From assembly GCF_000718785.1 (NCBI RefSeq), contig NZ_JOCA01000001.1, forward strand, positions 1 through 64,000: a stretch of 64,000 nt of DNA. The letters are read 5' to 3'. Origin of the DNA: Streptomyces sp. NRRL WC-3626 (GTDB taxonomy: Bacteria > Actinomycetota > Actinomycetes > Streptomycetales > Streptomycetaceae). Shown here one piece after another: positions 33,038 to 41,230 of this stretch (the first letter of the stretch is position 1; each line of letters opens with the position of its first letter). The position numbers and the translations under genes were made by a program. The notes beneath the pieces were generated by a model. The model made no database searches. It was not told the origin of the DNA and was given only the letters and a program-made list of their open reading frames with translations.

Positions 33038-36000
33038 TCACAGGCTCTGCTCGTCCCTCTCGGGGCTCTTGCGGTTCCGGTCGGCCATCACCTCCCAGAA
33101 GGCGTGCAGCTCCTTCACGGGGATGCTCACCCACGGCGCGGTGCGGCGGGTGAGGACCGGTACGTGCCAGCGGGAGCTGCTGTGCAGGAGGGCCTGCTGC
33201 TGCCGGCAGAACGGCTCCTCGATCTCCGTCTGCGCCTTTCCGGCCTTGGGGGGGTAGGGGCACAGACGGAACTTGCAGGTCGGCAGGCAGGTGGAACCCG
33301 GCCCGCCCCGGTCGGCCCGGCCCACACTGCGCTCGGGGTGGAGCGGGCCGCGGTCGTGGGTGAGGCAGGGCGGAAGGGCGTCCCTGTTCGCGCGGTCCAG
33401 ACGTCCCTCGATGTCGTCCGGGCTCCCGTCGCGTTCGGTGAGGTTGAGCATGATCAGGACGTCGGCGAGAAGGCGCTGCGCCCGTGGGTGCAGGCTGCTC
33501 CAGCCGGACGACGGGGCGATCCACAGGTTGTGCTTGCGGTAGCGCTCCGGGTCGGCCGGGGTGGACCCCACGTTGTCGATGGCACTGTGCTCGTCGGTCC
33601 AGAGGAACTGTTCCGGGTGTCCCGTCTCCAGGGCCAGGGTCACCAGATCACCCGCTTCGGCGACGAACGGGTGGAGGACCTCGCCGACGTGACGGTCGTG
33701 TGCCCTGCCGGCCGCCGCGGTGCCGTGTGCGCTCCCCGCTATCGCGAGCCAGCGGGTGACCGTCCGCACGGGCTCGACGGAAGCGCCGGACGCCGTGGAG
33801 ACGTCCGTCGCGGAGCCGGTCGCCGGCGTCGTGGCGCGGTGCCGGTCCTCCGCCGCGCCGGGCCGGGCCGCGCGCCCGACGGTGTCGGGGAGCTCCCACA
33901 GGCACAGTGCGTGGAGCAGGCTCAGCTGCGCGTACCAGGAACGGCTGGAGACGAGCATCCGCTCCGCCTGCCTCACCAGGTGGGCCCGGGTCTCCTCGTG
34001 GACGTCCGGGTGCCGTCTCCTGCGGTTCGCCGCGTTCTTGAAGCCCTGGGCCATGGCGTTCTCCAGGGAGAGCGGCAGATCCGGCTCGCCGGGCCCGGCG
34101 GACGGCAGGAGGGCGTCCGTCCGCCCGGCCGGGGTGGCCAGGTGCCCCAGCCAGAGGTTCAGCCGCTCCTTCGCCTCGTCGCGGTACTTGTCGGAGACGG
34201 ACCCGAGGAACATGGGAACGAGCCAGGCCCGCAGGGCGAAGTGGCGCCACTGCGTGGTACGGCGCTGCTCGTACTCCCGCACGAACCGGTCGTGCTTCTG
34301 CTGCCTCCACGCCGCCGCCCTCGGGTCGGCGGCGTCGCCGGCGTTCGCTTCCTCGAGCCAGGCGGTGTAGTCGTCGTTCAGCTTCCGCTTGGCCTCGCGG
34401 GTCCTCGCCAGGTACTGCTCCACGGGATCGGTTCCGAGGGGGAACCACGGCCGCAGGCTCTGGAAGGCCGCGTCACCGCCGGCGGCCATCTGATGCGCGA
34501 TCGCGGTCCGGACCGGATGGGAGGTCTCGTTCGTGCCGATCCGGAAGAGGCGCTCGTAAGGGAGGTGCGGTCGCGCGGGCGCCTTCCCCGGGAGCGGACC
34601 GCTTTCCCCGCGGCGGCGCTCCCGTTCACGCAGAGCCGCTCCGAAGCGCCGCACCAGCCCGAGTTTCGCGTCCTCCACGGTCCGCTGATCGCCCTTGGTG
34701 TCCAGGTCCGCCCATTGTTCGTCGAGGTCCCGGGCCAGCTCCTCCTGTATCGGCGCCGGGTCGACACTGTCGATCTCCAGGGCCGCGGCGTACAGGTCGA
34801 AGTACTTCGCGTCGTGCCGGTTCGCCGCGGCCTCCCGAAGCAGCCCGGCCAGGCTCGGTGGCGTTCTCCGGCCGTGGAGAAGACGCCGGGACCGGCCCTG
34901 GTCCGGCCGGACGGCCGGCCGGGGGGAGGAGGGCGCCGCACGGTGACGGGAGAGCAGCACCAGGGCGATGAGCAGTTCCCGGGACGGGCCCGGGCTGTGC
35001 AGAGCCGGTTCGACGACGGCGGCGACCCCGTCGGCCTCCACCTCGCTCAGCAGCCGGTAACCCAGGTACGCCTGGATGATGCTGTGGGGGAAGCGGACCT
35101 TGTTCTCGTAGCCCCGCACCAGCCCGAGGAGCTGTGCGTTCGCGGCGTACCGCGCCAGCTCGGTGTAGCACTCGTTGGGGTATTCCAGGGGATCGGTCCA
35201 GGACGACGACTCGCCGACCTTCCGGCCCAGCACACTCCATATCGCCTGTCGTTGCGCGGGCGAGACGACCGGACGGAGCACGTCCCGCCCGGCGCCGGCC
35301 GCCGGCTCCCCGGGGTGCTCCCGGGATCCCGCGGGGTCGCGCAGGTCGTTCAGGTAGGCGCCGACGAAGTCGTCGAACGACACCTCGATGCTGTCCTGCA
35401 CCAGTCCGAGACAGGCCAGCGCCGACACCACCCACAGGGTCTCGCGGCGTTCCTTCCGGTCCATCACCAGTTGGTCGCACACGAGTCCGTTCTCCATGGC
35501 CTGGCGGTAGGTGTCGATGAGCCAGAGCCTGATGGTGGAGCAGTCGTTGCTGCGTGTGTTCAGCCGGCCGTTCTGCTCGCGGAGCGTCAGGTGCTCCAGC
35601 AGGCCGCGCTGTTGCAGCAGCTGGGCGATCCGCAGGTAGATCGGCGAATCCGTGACCTCGGCGGTCTCCACCACCCAGTCCAGCCGGCGTTCGTCCGCCT
35701 GGCCGGGTTCGCGGACCAGGTACTCCAGGGCCGCCTCCCCGCTCAGCGGCTCCAGGGCGGTGATCGCGGCCCTGGTGCCCTCCAGCGGCGCGTGCGGGCG
35801 CGAGGCGATGACCACGGGGAGGTTCTGACGGTCCGCCCGGTCTATGGCCCGCCGGATGATGTTGTCGCGGTCCTCCCGGTACCGCTCGTCGAGGAGGGCC
35901 TCCTCCAGGCCGTCGGCGATGACCACGGCCTTGTCGTCGAGCCGCAGTTGCCGCCACGCCTTGTCGATGTTGCCGCTGGCGAACACTCCCTGGTCCGCCT

Positions 36001-36706
36001 CCTCCGCGAAGCGGCGCCGTGCCATCTTCTCGAAGTCGAGTTCGCCGTCGCCGTCCATGTCGCGCAGGCGCAAGGGGACGGGGACGGCGGACTGTTGCGC
36101 CAGCATCCGGGTGAGTTCCACCAGAACGGCCGTCTTGCCGACACCCACCCCGCCGACCAGCAGATAGGGCCTGCGTGTCCTCCGGTCACGGAGCGTCTGG
36201 GCTATCACCTGGGTCAGTTCGCGACGTCCGACGATCCGGTCGACAAGCGTTCCGGCCGTGGGGACCAGGTCGTGCGGCTTGGTGCGCGCCTTCTTGACGA
36301 GCTGTTTCTTGGCCTTGTGGTACCAGTAGAGCAGGAAGATCGCCAGGAGGAAGGCGCCCGTCAGAATGGGGCTCGTCAAGGAGTAGAGGGTGTTGACCGC
36401 ATCGTTCTTGCTCACGGTCCTGAACCAGGAGGGGTGGAAGGCCTTCAGCATCACCCAGGTGATCAGCAGCGCCGTCCCGAGGAAGGCGAAGACGCGCAGA
36501 AGGCGGCCGAGGGAGAGCCGCCAGGGGTGCCAGCTGCGGTTCGGGACGATGCTCTTGCGGGCCTCCCTCTCGGTCCTGAACGTGCGCCACCGTCTGCCCA
36601 CCACCCCGGCGGTCCGGGTCAGCCACCGCCTCGGATACAGCGTGTACCAGGGGGCGTCGCGCGGTCGTTCCTTTCCCTCAGGACTTCGGATGACCTTGGT
36701 GGGCAT
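33038..36706 (-). CDS. Membrane-anchored STAND/NACHT-like NTPase with C-terminal cysteine cluster
   Basis: A 1222-residue protein of unknown function. Two hydrophobic segments (about 69-88 and 113-128) are followed by a P-loop NTPase: Walker A GGVGVGKT (185-192), Walker B AVVIADGLEE (260-269) with a second acidic residue, and VVIASRPH (298-305) resembling the NACHT/STAND sensor motif. A long helical region (about 330-1130) may be a sensor or scaffold. Near the C-terminus Cys1140, 1144, 1149 and 1167 (CLPTCKFRLCPYPP then FC) could bind a metal. ATG 36706 has GGAGGG upstream; the longer open frame is low complexity. It is isolated between housekeeping genes. STAND NTPases include antiviral and signalling proteins, so immunity is possible but unproven. 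Confidence 0.8.
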   Translation of the reverse strand: MPTKVIRSPEGKERPRDAPWYTLYPRRWLTRTAGVVGRRWRTFRTEREARKSIVPNRSWHPWRLSLGRLLRVFAFLGTALLITWVMLKAFHPSWFRTVSKNDAVNTLYSLTSPILTGAFLLAIFLLYWYHKAKKQLVKKARTKPHDLVPTAGTLVDRIVGRRELTQVIAQTLRDRRTRRPYLLVGGVGVGKTAVLVELTRMLAQQSAVPVPLRLRDMDGDGELDFEKMARRRFAEEADQGVFASGNIDKAWRQLRLDDKAVVIADGLEEALLDERYREDRDNIIRRAIDRADRQNLPVVIASRPHAPLEGTRAAITALEPLSGEAALEYLVREPGQADERRLDWVVETAEVTDSPIYLRIAQLLQQRGLLEHLTLREQNGRLNTRSNDCSTIRLWLIDTYRQAMENGLVCDQLVMDRKERRETLWVVSALACLGLVQDSIEVSFDDFVGAYLNDLRDPAGSREHPGEPAAGAGRDVLRPVVSPAQRQAIWSVLGRKVGESSSWTDPLEYPNECYTELARYAANAQLLGLVRGYENKVRFPHSIIQAYLGYRLLSEVEADGVAAVVEPALHSPGPSRELLIALVLLSRHRAAPSSPRPAVRPDQGRSRRLLHGRRTPPSLAGLLREAAANRHDAKYFDLYAAALEIDSVDPAPIQEELARDLDEQWADLDTKGDQRTVEDAKLGLVRRFGAALRERERRRGESGPLPGKAPARPHLPYERLFRIGTNETSHPVRTAIAHQMAAGGDAAFQSLRPWFPLGTDPVEQYLARTREAKRKLNDDYTAWLEEANAGDAADPRAAAWRQQKHDRFVREYEQRRTTQWRHFALRAWLVPMFLGSVSDKYRDEAKERLNLWLGHLATPAGRTDALLPSAGPGEPDLPLSLENAMAQGFKNAANRRRRHPDVHEETRAHLVRQAERMLVSSRSWYAQLSLLHALCLWELPDTVGRAARPGAAEDRHRATTPATGSATDVSTASGASVEPVRTVTRWLAIAGSAHGTAAAGRAHDRHVGEVLHPFVAEAGDLVTLALETGHPEQFLWTDEHSAIDNVGSTPADPERYRKHNLWIAPSSGWSSLHPRAQRLLADVLIMLNLTERDGSPDDIEGRLDRANRDALPPCLTHDRGPLHPERSVGRADRGGPGSTCLPTCKFRLCPYPPKAGKAQTEIEEPFCRQQQALLHSSSRWHVPVLTRRTAPWVSIPVKELHAFWEVMADRNRKSPERDEQSL

Positions 36707-36951
36707 GGAGTCCGTTCCCTCCGTGCTGCGCCTTTCGGCGAGACGTAATGGAACAACAGCGGTCGCCGTGACCGGATGGCGCCGCCCCGCCCCGCGTCGG
36801 CGAGGACGTCTTGGACGTCTGCCCGCGCGTGTGCCTCCCTTTCCATGGAACCACTGATGAGACGGACCGCAACACGGTCCGGCCGTGCCCCTCGGACCCG
36901 CGCGGCGCGAGGGGTGAGACGGCGTCAGGTCCGGTGGCGGGCCACCGGTCG

Positions 36952-38121
36952 TCAGCTCAGGAAGTCGCGCGCGATCCGTTCCGCCGTGCGTTCCAGGATC
37001 GGGCCCGCCTCCGCGATGCACTTCGCCACGTCCGGCTCGAGATCCGTCAGCGCGTACGCCCGCCGGATCCCGGCCCGGCCCAGCACCTCCGGCGGCAGCG
37101 CCAGCCGCCCGCACACCGCGACGACCTCCTTGTCCGCCGCACGCGCCGCCGCGGCGACTCCCGCGGGGGCCTTCCCGTGCAGCGTCTGCTCGTCCAGGGA
37201 GCCTTCTCCCGTGATCACCAGATCCGCCCGCTCCAGCGCCGGCGCGAACCCGAGCACGTCCAGCATGACCTCGATGCCCGGCCGGAAGGCGGCGCCCAGC
37301 AGCAGCGCGCCGTAGCCGATGCCGCCGGCCGCTCCCGCGCCGGGGGAGGCGGCGTACTCCGCGGCCTTCGGCCCCACCGCCACCTCCAGCACCTTCGTGA
37401 AGTGCGCGAGCGCCGCGTCCAGCCGCTCCACGTCCTTCGGTGAGGCCCCCTTCTGCGGTCCGTACACCGCGGGCGCGCCCTTCGGCCCGGTCAGCGGATT
37501 GTCGACGTCACTGGCCAGCACGAACTCCACGGAGCCCAGCCGCGGGTCCAGCCCGGACAGATCGGCGGACGCCAGCTCGGCGAGCCCCCCGCCGCCGGGG
37601 GCCACCGGCTCACCGGACGCCGTCACGAACCGCGCCCCCAGCGCCGACAGCATCCCCGCGCCGCCGTCCGTGGTGGCACTGCCGCCCACCCCGAACACGA
37701 TGCTCCGCGCCCCCGCGTCCAGCGCGGCCCGCACCAGCTCACCGGATCCGTACGTGGACGCCGTGAGCGGTGCGAGGACGCCGGACGGCAGCCGCTGCAG
37801 CCCGCTCGCCTCCGCCATCTCCACGACGGCGGTGCCGTCACGCAGCGCGTACGCCGCGGTCACCGGGTCCCCGAGGGGGCCGGTGACCCGTACCTCGCGC
37901 CGTTGGAATCCGGCAGCGACCGCGGCGGCCACGGTGCCGTCGCCGCCGTCCGCCACCGGAAGTGCCTCGACCGTCAGGTCCGGTACGATCCGGCGCAGCC
38001 CGGCCGTCACCCGCTCGGCGACCTCCACGGCCGTCAGCGACCCCTTGAACTTGTCCGCGGCGACGAGCACCCGCTGTGCCGACTGCGCCGTACGAGTGCC
38101 GCTTGCTGCAGCGTCCGCCAC
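36952..38121 (-). CDS. Glycerate kinase (GarK/GlxK family)
   Basis: A 389-residue glycerate 2-kinase-type enzyme. Typical stretches are VLVAADKFKGSLTAVEVAERV at the N-terminus, PVADGGDGTVAAAVAAGF, GVGGSATTDGGAGMLSALGARF, LASDVDNPLTGPKGAPAVYGPQKG and LVITGEGSLDEQTLHGKAPAGV. It phosphorylates D-glycerate with ATP, linking glyoxylate or hydroxypyruvate salvage to glycolysis. GTG 38121 is chosen since AAGGGG lies 8 nt upstream; the longer frame overlaps the divergent gene. It is divergent from the ADP-ribosylglycohydrolase gene across 136 bp. Confidence 0.93.
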   Translation of the reverse strand: MADAAASGTRTAQSAQRVLVAADKFKGSLTAVEVAERVTAGLRRIVPDLTVEALPVADGGDGTVAAAVAAGFQRREVRVTGPLGDPVTAAYALRDGTAVVEMAEASGLQRLPSGVLAPLTASTYGSGELVRAALDAGARSIVFGVGGSATTDGGAGMLSALGARFVTASGEPVAPGGGGLAELASADLSGLDPRLGSVEFVLASDVDNPLTGPKGAPAVYGPQKGASPKDVERLDAALAHFTKVLEVAVGPKAAEYAASPGAGAAGGIGYGALLLGAAFRPGIEVMLDVLGFAPALERADLVITGEGSLDEQTLHGKAPAGVAAAARAADKEVVAVCGRLALPPEVLGRAGIRRAYALTDLEPDVAKCIAEAGPILERTAERIARDFLS

Positions 38122-38257
38122 TTGCCTACCCCTTGTTCTCCGGGCCTCGCACGCTCGGCAAGGCCAGTCGCGCCGCTGTGACCCTAACCGGCGGCCACGG
38201 TCGCCGCCACGCCTCGCCCAGCCCGTGAAACGGCCCGGAACCGGGTAGACCGGTCCC

Positions 38258-39341
38258 ATGACCGCGATGAGTACGGGGGACACGGGACCGACACTCGCCG
38301 ACCGGATCCTCGGGGGCTGGCTGGGCCGGATCGCGGGCAACATGCTCGGCAAACCGGTGGAGCAGGGCGAGGTGTGGACGCGCGAGCGCATCGACGGCTA
38401 CCTCCGCGGGGCGGACGCCCTCCCGCTCACCGACTACCTCCCCGCGCCGCCGACCGAGCGCGACGGCCGCGACCTGCGGCCCGAGTGGCGGGACTGCGTC
38501 CGTGGCCGCGTCCACGGCAGCTGCCGGGACGACGACGTCGACTACGCGATCCTCGGCCTCGACCTGCTGGAGACCCACGGCTTCGCCTTCACCACCGAGC
38601 AGGTCGGCGACCTGTGGCTGCTGCGACTGCCGTATCTCCAGACCTTCACCGCCGAACGGGCCGCCTACCGCAATCTCGCGAACGGCCTCAGGCCCCCGCT
38701 CACGGCCACCTACGACAACCCGTACCAGGAGTGGATCGGCGCCCTCATCCGCGCCGACGTCCACGGCTGGACCTCCCCGGGCGCCCCGCACCGCGCCGCC
38801 TCGCTGGCCCGCAGGGACGCGGTGCTGTCCCACACCGGCAACGGCGTGTACGGGGCGATGTGGGCGGCGGCGCTGATCTCGGCGGCGTTCACGGCGCCCA
38901 CGGTGCGGCAGGCGGTGGACGAGGCGCTGACGGTGATCCCGGCGGGCTGCCGCCTCGCCCGCACCGTGCGCCGGGTGGTCTCCCTGCACGAGGCCGGGCT
39001 GCCCTGGGCGGACACGCTCGGCACGCTGGAGCGGGAGACGGGCGGGCCTGGGCTGGATCCACACGGTCCCGAACGCGGCCGTCCTCACCTCCGGCCTGCT
39101 GTACGGCGACGGCGACTTCACCACCACCATCGCCCTGACCGTGCGCGGCGGCCTGGACACCGACTCCAACGGCGCGACGGCCGGCTCGGTGGCCGGCGTC
39201 CACTGCGGCGCCCCGGCCATCCCCGGCCAGTGGAAGGACCCCCTCCAGGACACGGTCCGCAGCGCCGTCTTCGGCTTCGACGGCGCCCGCGTCGGCGACC
39301 TGGCGGAACGCACACTGCGGCTGGCGCGCGCGGAGACCTGA
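38258..39341 (+). pseudogene. ADP-ribosylglycohydrolase with a frameshift near 39045
   Basis: From ATG 38258 the frame encodes an ADP-ribosylglycohydrolase (DraG/ARH family): DRILGGWLGRIAGNMLGKPVE, metal-binding CRDDDVDYAILGLDLLE and a helical core. Past about 39041 that frame turns into Arg/Pro-rich nonsense running to 39619, while the neighbouring frame continues the family exactly (GLGWIHTVPNAAVLTSGLLYG, then GGLDTDSNGATAGSVAG, the second metal site) to a stop at 39341. One extra G in the G-rich tract at 39041-39046 explains it. Rejoined, the protein is about 360 residues, normal for the family. It is either a real lesion or a sequencing error. Confidence 0.85.
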
Positions 39342-39443
39342 GATCCGGGCCCCGGCGTGTGCGCCGTCCGGTGCCGGTCGTGGGACGGCGTGTGCTGTCG
39401 TGCGCCCGGCTCCGTGCCCGGTGCCGCGGTTACCCTTCCCGGC

Positions 39444-39947
39444 ATGACCACCACCCCGCCCGTCCAGGACTACGCCGCCTACATCGCCTCCCTCCCCCAT
39501 GTCCTCGCCGGCGCCGCCGTCCTCTTCCGCGACGGGGAGGGGCGGGTGCTGCTCGTCGAGCCGGGTTACCGGGAGGGGTGGGGGCTGCCCGGCGGGACGA
39601 TCGAGTCGGACGACGGTGAGGGCCCGCGCGCCGGGGCCCGCCGGGAGACCCTGGAGGAGATCGGGCTGGACCGGGAACCGGGCCGGCTGCTGGTGGTGGA
39701 CTGGGTGAAGGGGCCCGGCCGGCCGCCGGTGGTGCTGTATCTGTACGACGGCGGCGTGCTCGGTGAGGACGACCTCGGCGCGATCCGGCTGCAGGAGTCG
39801 GAGCTGCTGTCCTGGCGGCTCGTACCGCGCGAGGAGCTGACCGGGTACCTCCGCGGCTCCCTGGGCCGGCGCGCGCTGGCCGCCCTGGACGTCCTCGCCG
39901 ACGGTTCGGGCACCGCGGAACTGGAGGACGGCCACCGGGTGCACTGA
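39444..39947 (+). CDS. Nudix hydrolase
   Basis: A 167-residue Nudix protein. The Nudix box is present as GGTIESDDGEGPRAGARRET followed by LEEIG, with the catalytic REtLEEiG part exact and two additional residues between GGTIE and GE. It opens with PHVLAGAAVLFRDGEGRVLLVEP, a typical first sheet. Substrates of such proteins are nucleoside diphosphates linked to another group; the neighbours (ADP-ribosylglycohydrolase, sirtuin) make an ADP-ribose-type substrate plausible but unproven. ATG 39444 is used; the 102-bp gap upstream separates it from the frameshifted gene. Confidence 0.88.
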   Translation: MTTTPPVQDYAAYIASLPHVLAGAAVLFRDGEGRVLLVEPGYREGWGLPGGTIESDDGEGPRAGARRETLEEIGLDREPGRLLVVDWVKGPGRPPVVLYLYDGGVLGEDDLGAIRLQESELLSWRLVPREELTGYLRGSLGRRALAALDVLADGSGTAELEDGHRVH

Positions 39948-40003
39948 GCCCGCGGCCCTTATCCGCTCGCCGCGCCGTCGCCCCTCGGCCTACCCTCACC
40001 CGC

Positions 40004-40729
40004 ATGAGCAAGCCCCTCGTCGCCCTTCTCACCGGTGCCGGTGTCAGCACGGACTCCGGTATCCCGGACTACCGCGGTCCGGACGGTCTGTGGCGCCGTG
40101 ATCCCGAGGCCGAGAAGCTGGTGACGTACGCGTACTACATGGGCGACCCGGAGATCCGCCGCCGTTCCTGGCGGATGCGGCGCGAGAACTTCTCCCACGC
40201 CGTCGAGCCGAACGCGGCGCACCGCGCGGTGGCCGAGCTGGAGCGCTCCGGGGTGCCGGTGCGGGTGATCACGCAGAACGTGGACGGTCTGCACCAGCTC
40301 GCCGGCATGCCGGACCGCAAGGTGCTCGAACTCCACGGCACGGTACGGACCGTGGTGTGCACCAGGTGCCACGCACGCGGTCCGATGACGGACGCCCTCG
40401 CCCGGGTCGCGGCCGGCGAGACCGACCCGCCGTGCCTGGACTGCGGTGGCGTCCTGAAACCGGCGACGGTGATGTTCGGCGAACACCTCGACCCGGTGGT
40501 GCTGGGCGAGGCGGCGGCGATCAGCAAGGCCTGCACCGTCTTCGTCGCCGCAGGCACCAGCCTCCAGGTCCACCCCGCCGCCGGCCTCGCCCGGGTCGCC
40601 GCCGACCACGGCGCCCGCCTGATCATCGTCAACGCGCAGCCGACCCCGTACGACGACCTGGCCGCCGAGGTCATCCGCGAACCGCTCGGCACCTCCCTGC
40701 CGGCACTGTTGCGCCGGATCGCCGCCTAG
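40004..40729 (+). CDS. Sirtuin (NAD-dependent protein deacylase)
   Basis: A 241-residue SIR2 protein. The NAD-binding motif LTGAGVSTDSGIPDYRGPDG, the VITQNVDGLHQLAG segment, the catalytic His in LELHGTVRTVVCTRC, and the zinc cysteines (CTRC and CLDC pairs) are all intact; VFVAAGTSLQVHPAAGL and IVNAQPTPYD complete the Rossmann part. It removes acyl groups from lysine using NAD and releases O-acyl-ADP-ribose. Its stop codon overlaps that of the convergent ogt gene within a CTAG tetramer (40726-40729). Confidence 0.95.
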   Translation: MSKPLVALLTGAGVSTDSGIPDYRGPDGLWRRDPEAEKLVTYAYYMGDPEIRRRSWRMRRENFSHAVEPNAAHRAVAELERSGVPVRVITQNVDGLHQLAGMPDRKVLELHGTVRTVVCTRCHARGPMTDALARVAAGETDPPCLDCGGVLKPATVMFGEHLDPVVLGEAAAISKACTVFVAAGTSLQVHPAAGLARVAADHGARLIIVNAQPTPYDDLAAEVIREPLGTSLPALLRRIAA

Positions 40730-41208
40730 AACAGGGCGGCTTCGCGTTCGTGGTCCAGCAGGCGTCGTTTGCGGTCCAGGCCGCCGCCGTAGCCGGTGAG
40801 GCTGCCGGTGGTGCCGATGACGCGGTGGCAGGGGACGATGATGCCGATCGGGTTGCGGCCGTTGGCGAGGCCGACCGCGCGGGATGCCCTGGAGTTGCCG
40901 AGGGTGTCGGCGAGTTGGCCGTAGGTGCGGGTCTCGCCGTACGGGATGCGGGTCAGTTGGTCCCAGACGCGGCGCTGGAACGGGGTGCCGTGCAGGCGCA
41001 ATGGGAGGGTGAACTCCTTCAGTTCCCCTGAGAAGTAGGCGGTCAGCTGCTCCCGCGCCTCCGCGAACGGGATGTCGTCGGGGGTGCCGAAGGTCTCCTC
41101 GGGCGGGCGGTGGCGCTGGCCGGTCATGTAGAGGCCGCACAGGACGCCGTCGTCGGCGACGAGTGTCAGGGGGCCGTAGGGGCTGTCGGTCACGGTGTGG
41201 TGTCTCAT
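40726..41208 (-). CDS. ogt: Methylated-DNA-protein-cysteine methyltransferase (Ogt type)
   Basis: A 160-residue O6-alkylguanine-DNA alkyltransferase. The acceptor motif IIVPCHRVIG is exact, preceded by the DNA-binding helix-turn-helix IPYGETRTYGQLADTLG and the arginine-finger region SRASRAVGLANGRNP, and followed by GSLTGYGGGLDRKRRLL. It transfers the methyl group from O6-methylguanine to its own Cys. It lies 22 bp downstream of the Ada/AlkA fusion gene on the same strand, forming an alkylation-repair pair. Confidence 0.96.
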   Translation of the reverse strand: MRHHTVTDSPYGPLTLVADDGVLCGLYMTGQRHRPPEETFGTPDDIPFAEAREQLTAYFSGELKEFTLPLRLHGTPFQRRVWDQLTRIPYGETRTYGQLADTLGNSRASRAVGLANGRNPIGIIVPCHRVIGTTGSLTGYGGGLDRKRRLLDHEREAALF

Positions 41209-41230
41209 CGGTCTCGGGTCCTTGGTCTCG

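Noticed and set aside
32225..36748. Uninterrupted 1507-codon plus-strand frame
   Set aside because: It runs antisense through the STAND NTPase and out of frame through pssA; its translation is low-complexity Gly/Arg/Val with no domain, a normal artefact of high GC.
36707..37114. 136-residue N-terminal extension of the STAND NTPase
   Set aside because: It is Gly/Arg/Pro-rich, overlaps the glycerate kinase gene on the same strand, and the ATG at 36706 has a good ribosome site.
39342..39619. C-terminal extension of the ADP-ribosylglycohydrolase frame
   Set aside because: After the frameshift the original frame gives Arg/Pro/His-rich sequence while the neighbouring frame continues the family to a stop at 39341; the extension also overlaps the Nudix gene.
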